Shown here: positions 1 to 10,097 of the stretch, piece after piece
Position numbering within the stretch: position 1 is the first letter of the stretch
Layout: every line of letters begins with the position of its first letter
Source of the DNA: Laccaria trichodermophora
Taxonomy: Eukaryota > Basidiomycota > Agaricomycetes > Agaricales > Hydnangiaceae
Assembly: GCA_018417955.1 (NCBI GenBank)
Contig: JACTVC010000015.1
Coordinates: 87,862 to 151,861, forward strand
Direction: 5' to 3'
Length of the DNA stretch: 64,000 bases
The notes under the pieces: generated by a model
Seen by the model: the letters and a program-made list of their open reading frames with translations, nothing else
Told to the model about the DNA's origin: nothing
The model's database searches: none
Made by a program: the position numbers and the translations under genes

Positions 1-109
1 CCTAACCCTAACCCTAACCTAACCCTAACCCTAACCTAACCCTAACCCTAACCCTAACCCTAACCCTAACCTAACCCTAACCCTAACCTAACCCTAACCC
101 TAACCCTAA
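1..109. repeat. Telomere repeat array (CCCTAA)n
   Basis: About 18 units of CCCTAA, several shortened to CCTAA, run from the first base. The C-rich strand read 5' to 3' from the left end is the orientation expected of a true left chromosome end. The 5-base variants are consistent with telomerase slippage or an imprecise template. The array may be truncated by assembly. Confidence 0.97.
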
Positions 110-354
110 GTCGATGGGGGAAAACAAGTACGAAGTTACTATACTCGTTCGCGAGCCTCTGGTTTCCTAGTGCTTAGTACCCATAGTCGAGCATAATTTG
201 TTCACGAAGATGCACCTAACACAACCACACTTGAGCGTGTATAAAAGACTCGCATTGCACTGACGAGGTACTAGTAACCGAAAGCTTGTCAGCTACAGCT
301 GTAGCGGCAACCTTTGCAATCGCAACTAGTCCTAGGTGGAGGATACTCTAACAA

Positions 355-366
355 CCCTAACCCTAA
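355..366. repeat. Short interstitial telomere repeat
   Basis: Two perfect CCCTAA units lie about 245 bp inside the terminal array, in the same orientation. They could mark an earlier chromosome end or a healing event. Two units could also arise by chance. Confidence 0.6.
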
Positions 367-379
367 GTTCACCTTCGCC

Positions 380-407
380 TTCGGTTTCGGTTTCGGTTTC
401 GGTTTCG
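380..407. repeat. TTCGGT microsatellite
   Basis: Four to five tandem copies of the hexamer TTCGGT/TTTCGG lie right after the interstitial telomere repeat. No coding frame is apparent. Confidence 0.85.
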
Positions 408-655
408 TCGCCGGTGCCTTGTCCAACGTACGTTTAGATGAGCTCGCCATGTTGTTGTGACGGTAAGTCGTGGGTTGTAGTAGACGCCGATCGAACTTCT
501 AATCGTTTGATCAAAACAAGCGTACTTTGTTTACACACGTTGTTTATTTTACATCTTGTAGATCAACTAGTACAAACGGCGCTTAATCGCACATTTACAT
601 CCTAACTTCACATGTTGCTCCAGTAGACACCTTCGCTATACGTACAAAAAACCTT

Positions 656-940
656 CGCAGGTCGAGTGTGCCCGACCTGCGAGCATCATGATAAAATCTA
701 GTAGCGTCGCACACAATTGTCATAACCTAACTCGCAGATCGAACACACCCGACCTGCGAGCATTATTGTGTATTATCATCTCTAAATATGTTCCAGCATG
801 TGTCATTCATCTCTCGCAGGTCGAGTGCACTCGACCTGCAAGGGTTTGTCGCTACAGACTTCACCCATCAACCTATTAAAGTACATAACATTCGACCACG
901 TTACCCATTACTGTTTCATTGATACCGTTCGACCTGCGAG
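656..940. repeat. Dispersed subtelomeric palindrome family (CTCGCAGGTCGA)
   Basis: Four occurrences of one motif lie within 285 bp. 656-681 is a 9-bp stem around an 8-base loop. 731-760 is an 11-bp stem with one mismatch. 816-839 is a perfect 24-bp palindrome, GCAGGTCGAGTG and its complement. 928-940 is a single half-site, TTCGACCTGCGAG. Spacing is about 75-110 bp. The arms are shared but the loops differ, so selection or copying acts on the arms. They could be protein-binding sites or hairpins; the function is unknown. Confidence 0.8.
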
Positions 941-1262
941 CCTTTTTGCCCATTTCGTCTAACATTTGTAACACCAACCTTGTTATCCTTACTCTAAAAC
1001 CCTATAGAATTATCTCATCCAACTTCCCCGCCGCCTGCCTTCACGCAAATTAGGAGATTTGTGTCTTCAACTCAACGTCGCACTGGTCCATATAAGTGTA
1101 CTCGACCAATCGGCTTGTTGTCTTCGATCCTAATTGCCCCATCCCGTGCTCCACGTATTTGACTCACCATCCTAGCCTTTCAAGCTTTACGGATTGAGGG
1201 AGGACTCATCATTATGCTTTCTGTGAGATGTCTGCCAAAAAATCAGCCTCGGTTCATACACA

Positions 1263-1343
1263 TTCCACCTAGCCGACTTGAACGACTGACCTCGTCATGT
1301 ATATCATACAAGTGACGCGCTCTACCAACTGAGCTAAGGAGGA
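1263..1343 (-). tRNA. tRNA-Thr (anticodon TGT), with a short intron
   Basis: Read on the minus strand the cloverleaf folds as follows. The acceptor is TCCTCCT with AGGTGGA (one T-T mismatch at pair 4-69). The D arm is GCTC/GAGC with loop AGTTGGTA. The anticodon stem is CGTCA/TGACG, perfectly paired. The anticodon loop starts CTTGTA, giving anticodon TGT. An intron of about 8 nt (TGATATAC) lies one base 3' of the anticodon, the usual eukaryotic position. The T arm is AGTCG/CGGCT with loop TTCAAGT, and the discriminator base is A. The mature length is 73 nt. It lies about 125 bp beyond the 3' end of the BRE4-like gene on the same strand. Confidence 0.85.
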
Positions 1344-1467
1344 GTGAAATAGAAGCGGCCATGGCGCAACTCATACTTCAGAGGATATACCCAACTCCGA
1401 AACGACAAGAGCAGCCTAAATTTTCCAATCCAAATAGGTTCTGACTCCTTGCTGCTAATTTTTCTAC

Positions 1468-4400
1468 TCAAACGTCCCTAGGTGGGCGATAATGCAGCGT
1501 ACTCGGCGCGAGCTCCAAATTACTTCCTCCGCGAGCCATAAATCCAACACCCGTAATGTGATATTGCTCACCAACAACCTCTTTCACGGCAATCATCAAA
1601 CGATCAAGGCGGTTGACAATGCCATATGCCGTGGAGACACCAACGCAAAACATTCTGAAAGATGGCTTCAACTAGGGTAAGAATCAAATGAGAAGCTTGA
1701 ACAGACAGATATTGTTCATTCTGCAACGTTTCCAGAGTGAGAGACCGTGGCAAGCCATAATCCTCTTCCGCATCTTTATGGATGACGTTCATCCCGTGGT
1801 AGCGGAGCATGAAGCGATCAAGTAGCGGACAAGGCGTGATTTGGGGCAACGGATTGCCAGTCCGAAGGGCGGTGGATATCATTGCTTTGATTTTTACAAA
1901 TCAGTGCGACAAATTTTGCAAATGTGAGATCAAACGCACTGATAACAGCGAGAACGTCTCCTTGGAAATCGCTGTCGGTAAGCCTCGTCCGGCGGAGAAA
2001 CGCGCGTGTCCAGTTTGAATCCAGGTGTTTGACGACGGACATCAGGTGGGAGAGGGAATATGTAATCGATCTAGGAACACACATTCAACATTCGTCCCGA
2101 TAACCAACCGTTTCACCTACATTTGGAGATCCAAAATATCCTGGTAGCGTTTTGCTGGCCAACGCCCACGGAATGAAAACTACAAAAAATATGAGCAACT
2201 GCCTCAAAGATCGAAGGCGAAAAAAAAACCCACCTCATAAGAAACGTTAGCTTTAAGCGCAGCGGAGCGTTTTAGCTTGGACCGAACGGCCAAAAGACTT
2301 TTGATAATTTCCTTCACCTCGCTCTCATTTTTCGAATGCGCGAAAGAAACGATCGAGCAATAGATAACCCCGATCTCAGACGTCGTAGTGGCCATTGAAT
2401 TCCTTTGGTACCGCCGAATGGTCGTTGATGGAGGGAGGAGAGAGAAAATGCTGTATTAAACGAGAGCGTTGAGAAGTTTACCGTAAGTATAAGACAACGA
2501 ATCTTACAATGCAGCCACAACGCCAATCGCTACCAGAACGAATCGTTTCTACAAATCATCAGTTGAAAAAATCCTCCATGCGCGGCAATGATACGCACCC
2601 AAGCAACAGAAATGCCTGATCCCGGAGATCCTGGATTTGGAATATGGATATCTTGGTATGAATACCCAATCACCTAACCAGCCCCTTAAACGACCGCACC
2701 TTCAATCGACACACGAAAAAACTCACCAAGCACACAGTGACAGCATAGACGGTGACCGTCATAGGATGGATCGGACAATTGAGTTTGACAAAGAAGAAAA
2801 TAGGGAATGCCACGGCGCACACTGTTGCGAGCCCGTATGCGTTACCTTGTGCGGAGCCGCAGGATATGTACCTAAGTGGATGAGAGAGTTGGGGAGAAGA
2901 CGGAGAAAGGCAAAGTACCACAACACCGCGCCCGACACGCCACCACCAAAAGTTGCCACGAGTCGAGCGATAAGACTGTATGTCGTATCGCCTCTGAAGC
3001 GGGAGAGCGTGACTTGTCCCATAATGCTTAATACTTGTGGGTGAGAGACGAGACACGAGTAGAGGTTACATACATTGCCCAAACCGAACGGTTTTCTGAA
3101 CGCAGAGAGGAATCAGAAATGAAACGCATGGCAAAGAACCATCCTCACTGAACGCAAAAGTCGCAGACGACGGCAAAAATGACGGGAGACAAAGTATAAC
3201 TACCGCCAACATCAGGAACTCTCGAAGCAAAACAAAGGTAACGAAAAGGCGCACCAGTAAACAATCCAGCTTTAACCGCATACAAAAGGTTCCCACCTTT
3301 CCTCGTCAAAAACAGATAAAGATAATTCGAACACCATTCCAGCACATTCCTCGGCGGCAGCGCGTCAGGATCACGCCGTCTAGCTATCCCCAGATCTCCA
3401 TGCAAAGGCTCCGCACCCTGCACGACATCTACGACATCCACCCATTGGTAAGCATGAACGAAAATGGCGAGAGAATAAACAGACTTGGGTTGTCATCTGA
3501 TTCTCCCTGCTGTCCATGCTCGGACATATCCCATGGCCACCACAGCTTCAATGTGCGTATGGGTGTCCAAAGTTTGTTTTCCAGGCGTGACGACTCCAGT
3601 TTGATGGCTTCGTCCAGCTTTATATGTTAATTGTTAGCGTTGATACGCAGGAGAAGGGGGGAGTGGGCAGACCAGCTCAAGAACAATAGCTGTCATTTGG
3701 GTGAGGTGATATTGGTACACATAGCAATTGAAGAGGTACCGATGGGGCGGCATCTCTTGTTTCCTGTCGTCGAAAGCGGGGAGATAAGAGTCGAGAACAA
3801 CGTGTCTGATAAATAGAAACCGTCAAGAGAGCTCGCCGAAAAGAGAAGGTAGGGAACATACCGGCGCTCCTCTCGAAACTCTTGCAGCGCAACAAATACC
3901 CTCTCCCGCAACTCCTTCAATTTCTCCAATTTCGCCTGCCACTCCTCTTTCCCCGCTTTCTTCTTCCCAAAAAGCCCAAACCGCCCATCCCTCACGCCCC
4001 CAAACCAATCCCTCAATCCTTTCAATCCTTCACCGCTTACTTCAAGAAGATTATCACAGCTAGACTCAACGTCAGCGTCGCTCGCTTAAACTTATAGACC
4101 ACCTACCTCTCACTCAACAACTCCGTCGTCCGCGCTGTGCACGCCTCAGAATTTGGGTCATGCAGCCGCGTAGCCTCAATGTCCAGATACCGATGCGACT
4201 CAAACACCCCAACCGCGTGCTCCCTCTTCGACCGCGTCTTCGCCAAGTTCGACAACGACTGATGAAGCACATGATGATGATGGGGATGTTGATGATTCTC
4301 CGATGGCGCACGAGAGTGCGACCTAGATGGTAACGGTGACAAACCAGCCGCCAGCTCCAACGGTGGAGTACCGGGACGAGGTGTACCAGGTAAGGATGGA

Positions 4401-5684
4401 GCTGGGGTGATTGGAAACCTCTCCCTCGTTGGATCTATCAGCGTAAAATACAGTCCCATCCCATGAGCCCTCCCAACGATGCGCCGGGCGAAGTCCTGGA
4501 AGGTCATAAAATCACCCGGCGCGAACCGGCAGTAGATGATGTCACTTGGAAGCAGCCGTGCAGAAGGGACAAGCGCCACGACGGCGCCTTCAGCGCGGGC
4601 AACGGTGTTCTTGATGGATTCGACCTTTTCGAGAAATTCATGCGAGACGGTGGGTGTTTTGAGGAGGGCGCGATGCATGTCAAGAGCAGTAATGAGGGGG
4701 GAGAGAACGCCTTGCAGGCCTTGTGTGAACTGGGCCGAAATGGTGCTAGGGAAAATGGTGAGGGAGCAAAGGATGGCGAGCGCACTGTGGAATACGAGGG
4801 GAAGGACTACGGCTCTTCCTATCTGGAAAAGGTTGAGGGAGATAAATTGAGTGAAAAAATTCTTACAAGATAGTATGGGAAGGGAAACAAGACAGCCGTT
4901 GTCAACGAAACATCTACCAGGCATTGAGTTCAAAGAGCTTTGAAAAAGAGTGAAGAAAATACCGAGGCAGATACACGAGAAAATGCAAGCAAAAGTAAAT
5001 GGACCAGGGCCTTGTCGTGCTTTGATGTAAAGGATAACTGCGCTTCCGACGCCGACGAACACTCCCATGATAACAGTTGGTCCTGCTTCAATGAATTTCC
5101 CGCTCACTGCTTCGACAAATGTAGCAGTTGGGTCATGCACGGTACGCGCCATGTCCGCGAAGCGAATACCTACACACACGTAACTTGAGAGAATTTAATA
5201 CCGATATTCCAGAAGAAAGGGAGCGACATACGACCAGGTGAGGGATATCATGATCATAATCGTAACCTCGCGTTCGACAACGGCACGGAATGGATCGGTT
5301 GGGGGAGAAAGGAATGACGCTGAAAGAATGGGTGCCAATTGAAACATTGAATGTAAAAAAAAAAATTACCGATTAAAATGAGGAACGTTGCCTGTACGCC
5401 GATAAGAACCTCCGCAGATGAAGAGAAACTAGTCTACGCGCCTGACCACCCATAACCGTCTCCACACGCGGAATAACGAACAAGACCGATGCCAACCAGG
5501 CCGCAACCGCACATCGAATAACAGGCTTGAACTTGCGCCACGTTAAGCTGGGTTGAATCCAGGCAAGGTACTTTGACGTGAAGTTGAATCGAATGCGCTT
5601 GGCATGTTTAGGCTTCTTGGGCTCCTCCGAGATGTGGATATGGCGCTGTGCCTTTTCGTTTTTGTTTCCGACAGAATCTGGCAT
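1468..5684 (-). CDS. BRE4-like membrane transporter (ArAE/FUSC type, DUF2421 C-terminus)
   Basis: A multi-exon gene resembling fungal 'putative ER transporter, 6TM N-terminal' proteins and yeast Bre4 (brefeldin A sensitivity). The start codon is at 5684 (MPDSVGNKNEK). The N-terminal part holds the family's hallmark segment KYLAWIQPSLTWRKFKPVIR followed by hydrophobic helices. The middle exon (about 4103-5179) has several membrane segments, then a His/Ser/Pro-rich cytosolic stretch. Exons at about 3690-4025 (basic and coiled), 3150-3440 (RRDPDALPPRN) and 2760-3060 (GQVTLSRFRGDTT) build the second membrane half. The C-terminal domain at about 1470-2090 contains GNPLPQITPCPLLDRF and ends with HITGVG plus a short tail. 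Roughly 1,000 residues, the usual family length. The substrate is unknown. I see no frameshift. Confidence 0.85.
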
Positions 5685-6347
5685 GATGGGATAGACGCCT
5701 GTCAGAGCAGGTTGACTTGGCGCGATGTCGTCGCAGAGTGCGCAGTCTCTCGAATGACGTTGTGTAAAGTTTGTGTCGTGATGAGACAAAAGGCAATCAA
5801 ATCTTCTCACCCTGGAATTGGGATGACTCAGCAGGACTGGTAGTGATCGCGAATGACGCAAGCCCTCAGGAGGCTGTGCTCGACCATGTCGGACCGTTGT
5901 CGCTATTCTTCTCGTCGAGTTGTCGTTCTAATTTTGTTGACAGAGCACATTGTATAGACCTAGCCGACGCCGAAGATGCGAGCCTTCAAGCCTTCAAGCT
6001 TCAAGTTTTGCTAGAAGCTTGTCAGCCGGCTCCTTTCGGTGTGGACGAGACGAATTCACGGTCGCACACCTGAAGGTTCAGGCTCTCTCTTCAAAGCGCG
6101 TAAAGATACCCCCCGGGTGAGAACATGCCGTGCTCTTTGCGTCACTCTTGTCGTCTTTGGAGAAAGCTTGGGAGCTTGAGCGGAGTCACTGCCGTCTTTG
6201 TTTGGCTTAGTTGGGAAAGAATATTTTTGACACTCAGTCCAAACTCAGTCTGCCATGAGACAACGATGACTGAGGAAAGGTTTTACACAGTTTCAGAACC
6301 TCCTTGAAATCGACGAGATACCCTCTCCTAGGTAACTAGCAAACCCA
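5685..6347. other. Divergent intergenic region
   Basis: About 660 bp between the starts of the minus-strand BRE4-like gene and the plus-strand MARVEL gene. It must hold both promoters. No convincing TATA box or operator-like repeat was found. Short reading frames here show no protein-like content. Confidence 0.5.
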
Positions 6348-7114
6348 ATGCCGGACTTCTTCCGATGGGCTCACCCGCGTAAGCATCCTTCATATCGTTT
6401 CAAACTCGTACTCATCGAAAATCCCAGTTTTCTTTGGGGTTATTGTAGTTTTTGCTATCATTGAGGTTAGATCGCCTTTTTGTCATGCGATATATATTCC
6501 AACTAATCGTTCTTCAGTTGAGCATATCCGCTTGGCTGGTTGCAAAGTACAATGCGCATCATAACTTCACCCACCGGTCCCTCCGCACTCGCGTTCGATA
6601 CACGCTGTTTGTCTCGATATGGACCGTCTTGTTTGGAACCATCTTCCTTATCACGTTTCTGGTGGCGCCAACGGGGCTTATTTTGACGAGCATAGCGGCT
6701 CACGGTATCTTGTAAGTTGTTCGTTGCAGAACGCTCTTTGTAACGGAGAGGCTCATCAAATTCTCATGAAGCGTGTTCATGACATGGGTCCTATGGGTAG
6801 CGGCAGCAGCTGCGATCACGCAGTCGATAGGAGGGAACTTGAATTGCAAGTGCGTCTCCGCATTGTATCATCTCTCGCTGTACATTAATTCACCTTCCGC
6901 CCAGGACGCAGCACGAGTTCGTTTACTGCGGTCACCTGAACGCTCTTGAAGCTTTCGCCTGGATGATATGGTGCGATTTTCCAGTCTTTCCTTCTTCACT
7001 CACCTTATCGTTGTCAGGATTATCTTAACATTCTTGCTGGTGGCTATAATTGTCCGAGGTGTAATGGTTGTGCGCAGGGGTGAAGGCTACGGGGGTGGTT
7101 TAGTTGACGAGTAA
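6348..7114 (+). CDS. MARVEL-domain four-helix membrane protein
   Basis: A small spliced gene. Exon 1 (6348-6378) encodes MPDFFRWAHP. It joins in phase to an exon starting near 6470 (RLFVMRYIFQLIVLQL). That exon carries transmembrane helices 1 and 2 (ISAWLVAKYNAHHNF, then VSIWTVLFGTIFLITF). An exon near 6770 gives helix 3 (VFMTWVLWVAAAAAIT), followed by a cysteine. An exon near 6905 and the next give helix 4 (HLNALEAFAWMIW, ILTFLLVAIIVRG) and a Gly-rich tail ending GGGLVDE. The layout of four helices with an AF-W motif in helix 4 fits fungal MARVEL proteins of the plasma membrane or vesicles. The last GAG-TAA could instead be a splice donor (GTAAGA), which would extend the C-terminus to 7377. 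Confidence 0.75.
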
Positions 7115-7437
7115 GATACAAATATTTCCGCTTTCTCCGCTAATCTCCAAGCGGCCATTTCCTGTAAAACCCAAACAGGTGGTTATCAATGATATCGTGC
7201 TTATGGTGGTCACAAAGCAAGATGGCTTGCCGCAGAATTACAACTATAATCGACGTACTTGTGACACACCGCCATAGAATCTTGGAATGGTATCAAACCG
7301 CCAGGCTTTTTAACCACAGAATAGTTCTTTGTCACTACACAACACAAAATAGTTCTTTATCAGTACGCAACACTTGACGAACAGGAGAACAAAATTCAGC
7401 GCAAGTACGTTTCCCGCCGGATTATCTATAAGTAATC
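7115..7437. other. Convergent 3' region
   Basis: About 320 bp between the 3' ends of the MARVEL gene (+) and the RlpA-like gene (-). If the MARVEL gene uses the alternative splice at 7110, it would end at 7377 within this stretch. Nothing else is recognised. Confidence 0.4.
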
Positions 7438-7931
7438 CTAGGTCACTTGAATGCGACCCACATCCTCGGAAGCGACTACAGTGAGCGCGGATGGCGAAAG
7501 ATCAATGTCAGTCGGACCACAGCCTTCGCATTTGTCGACAACTGTGGCTTCCACGCATTTTCCTTGGTCTAAGTATTTGGTATATTGATGAGGAAATCTG
7601 CGCTTTTCATATAAAAAGATACGCACAATTCACGCCAATTGACTTGAAGCAATTTTCGCCATTGCCGTACTGCGCGACTGACAGCGCGACGACATGATCG
7701 CTGGCTTGATTGTTCCTGCCACAGGCACCCAACTAGGAGGATTAAGTAGGCTGGAATTTGGATCTTATTTTTCTGCACCTACTCCCGGAGCGTAAAAGGT
7801 TGCTGGAGAGCATATTCAAGTGTTAGCTATACGCCAAAGCATATGGGACGCATATACAAACCGTCCCCACTGAAAGCATTGGCCATACCAACGAGAGCGA
7901 GAATTGACAAGAAGCGCTGAGTAGAGAACAT
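7438..7931 (-). CDS. Small secreted RlpA-like double-psi beta-barrel protein
   Basis: The start at 7931 gives a signal peptide (MFSTQRFLSILALVGMANA). After an intron comes ATFYAPGVGA, then CGRNNQASDHVVALSVAQYG and NGENCFKSIGVNC. After another intron comes GKCVEATVVDKCEGC, followed by DIDLSPSALTVVASEDVGR and the end IQVT. These are the conserved blocks of the fungal RlpA-like/DPBB family (barwin- and expansin-related, including riboflavin-aldehyde-forming-enzyme-like proteins). They include the cysteine pairs and the D-L-S-P block. Predicted product is about 130 residues, extracellular. Members are often linked to cell-wall or fruiting-body biology; its activity cannot be read from the sequence. 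Confidence 0.85.
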
Positions 7932-9336
7932 GTTAAATCTTTGTAGCTCTGAAGGAAAGTAGAAAGCTGAACAGCACTTCTGAGGAAGGTCCGTCATGAT
8001 CTACTTCGTTTTTATAGCGGTACACGAAGAACCAAGTACTTTCTCATCCATAAATTCCGGCGATTGAGGTTCTCCAAGTGGATGAGTTTCGAGAATCGGG
8101 CTAGCCTCTTCAGATGAAAGTTGAAGTCCAAAACGCGGAGCGAACTGCCGTTGTACTAAAATAACTTCCTCCCCAAAGAATCAATGGACCAAAATTACTA
8201 GGGAGATCGTTTAACTGTAGGATAGAAAATTGCAGGTTGCATCGATTCTTAGAGACTTTAAATACAGAAACTTTATTTATTTTCTGGTAAGAACGAGAGG
8301 CGAGTTGGTGCTTTGACACGTAGCCCGAGCTTAGCTGACCTCAAGTCAATTGAAATTGGTTTCTTACGAAGAAAGCAAGGTAGATAAAATCAACGCCCAA
8401 GAGGTCCGTAGTACTTCGAGCGGTCGACTTTTGGGCGTCTGTTAATAATCAAGGCGCCTTGTGAAAGTAACTAACCGAAGTTGGTTCCTTTATTTTGAAA
8501 AACGTGCGCAAGGAAATTGCCAGTGGGTGCATATGCCACTGCGATAGGAAGTCGTACCGATGCTAGTTGCGGTACCGCTGAACTACATCCAGAGCAGCAT
8601 TACTTCCCCGCACTAAGTCAACAATAAACGACGAACGCGCATGCTCGCTAGTACTGATTAGTATAACTCTTCGACAATCCTTCGTCATGCCGAGGGCACG
8701 ATACGAACAATATCCACACCACACACGCATAGAGCAAATATAATGCTTCGAAATGCTTCCCTTCAACGCGAAGTTCGTCAACTCTCTAATTCTGGCCAAG
8801 CCTTCCATCTCACCAAATTGTGGCGTAGTGAATGCCCGTCCGACGCTTCTTATTCTGAGCGTGCAGCATGATTCTAGACGCATACGTTCACAATCCACCA
8901 GTAGTAGGCTTGTGAATAAATTTATCCAAAATGCTGTAGAAATATTGTTATTAAATACCAGGGAATGGTGAGGACTGAGGCATCCCAAAATGATACTGAC
9001 TTTCACCCCTCAATTTAACGTCGGCCACTAGAATACTGGGGGTAATTGTGGACGTCGAAACACGAGGGGGGCATACTTATACGTTTTCATCAAGTTTTCA
9101 TTTTGGGGCGAAAGAAGCGGGCATTTTTTCAAGTTTGAGATGTGCTAGAACTCGACATGCAGCGCGACTCTGGTGAGAGAAGGAGAGTTGTTTGTTGCAG
9201 AGCAATTGTGTAAGTAAGTATTCGCTCAGGTTGCGCTTGGCAGGCATCATTCAAGTTGGCCTGTTTTCGTCTAATTGCACCTGTTTAGTTTTGAGGATTC
9301 CGTCCGCTCAACAAAACACGTTTGCCAGCGACCACA
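7932..9336. other. Intergenic region between RlpA-like gene and VPS29
   Basis: It contains the RlpA-like promoter (minus side) and the VPS29 promoter (plus side). One open frame of 147 codons on the minus strand (8563-9006) matches nothing I know and has no flanking splice logic. I do not call it a gene. No repeats were seen. Confidence 0.4.
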
Positions 9337-10097
9337 ATGGTCCTTGTCCTCGTTATCGGTGACCTCCACATCCCTCACAGAGTTCATGACCTCCCCCTCA
9401 AATTCAAGAAACTCCTCGTTCCCGGTAAAATCCAGCAAATCCTCTGCACGGGCAACGTCTGCGACAAGGAGACGTACGACTACCTGCGGACCATATCGCC
9501 CGATGTGCACGTCGTCAAGGGTGACTATGACGAGTCGGGGTTCCCGCTGTCCGTGACGGTCGTGCATAATCCGATTAAGATTGGCGTGATGCATGGGCAC
9601 CAGTGTATACCGACTGGCGACTTGGATTCGCTCAGCTCGTTGGCAAGGCAGATGGATGTGGACGTATTGATTTCAGGTCATACGCATACGTGAGTCCCTC
9701 CCAAAGCGGTGCGACAATTGTGCGGAACTTACGTTCACGCGCACAGGTTTCAAGCCATCGAATTCGATAACAAATTCTTCGTAAACCCAGGATCAGCGAC
9801 AGGAGCATGGACAGGAGCTTATAATGCGTTCGTTTGCTTCTTACCCCTACCCCGTCGCCACCCCTTCCTTTCTAATGCACCCACGTCAGAGACCCGACAC
9901 CGTCATTTGCTCTGATGGACATCCAAGGCTCCGTTGTCGTGACGTATGTGTACCAACTCATTGAAGGAGAGGTCCGAGTGGAGAAGATTGAATGGAGGAA
10001 GGATCCTGAGGTGGTCAATGCTGCTCCTAGGAGTACCGTCATGCCCCAGAGCATTCCTAGTCCGACGCCTAGCAGCCCGCAAGGGGGTGGGTGGTAG
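9337..10097 (+). CDS. VPS29: Vacuolar protein sorting-associated protein 29 (retromer subunit)
   Basis: Three exons. The first starts at ATG 9337 with [15 protein letters not shown], then [32 protein letters not shown] and VVKGDYDE, and ends in [10 protein letters not shown]. After an intron (GTGAGT...ACAG) come [20 protein letters not shown] and, after a second intron, [32 protein letters not shown] and a Ser/Pro tail. VPS29 has a metallophosphoesterase fold ([14 protein letters not shown] motifs). It is a scaffold of the retromer coat that recycles cargo from endosomes to the Golgi. It is complete at about 195-200 residues, normal for the family. It is a conserved housekeeping gene in an otherwise subtelomeric setting. 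Confidence 0.96.

Noticed and set aside
655..940. CRISPR-like array
   Set aside because: The repeats are palindromic but unevenly spaced and inverted, in a eukaryotic telomere context, so they are not a CRISPR array.
8520..8595. tRNA-like D-arm (GTTCAGCGGTA) on the minus strand
   Set aside because: No matching T arm (no GTTCGA-type loop) and no closing acceptor stem.
8563..9006. Open minus-strand frame of 147 codons
   Set aside because: No family resemblance, no splice-site support, irregular composition. Likely a chance frame in the VPS29 upstream region.
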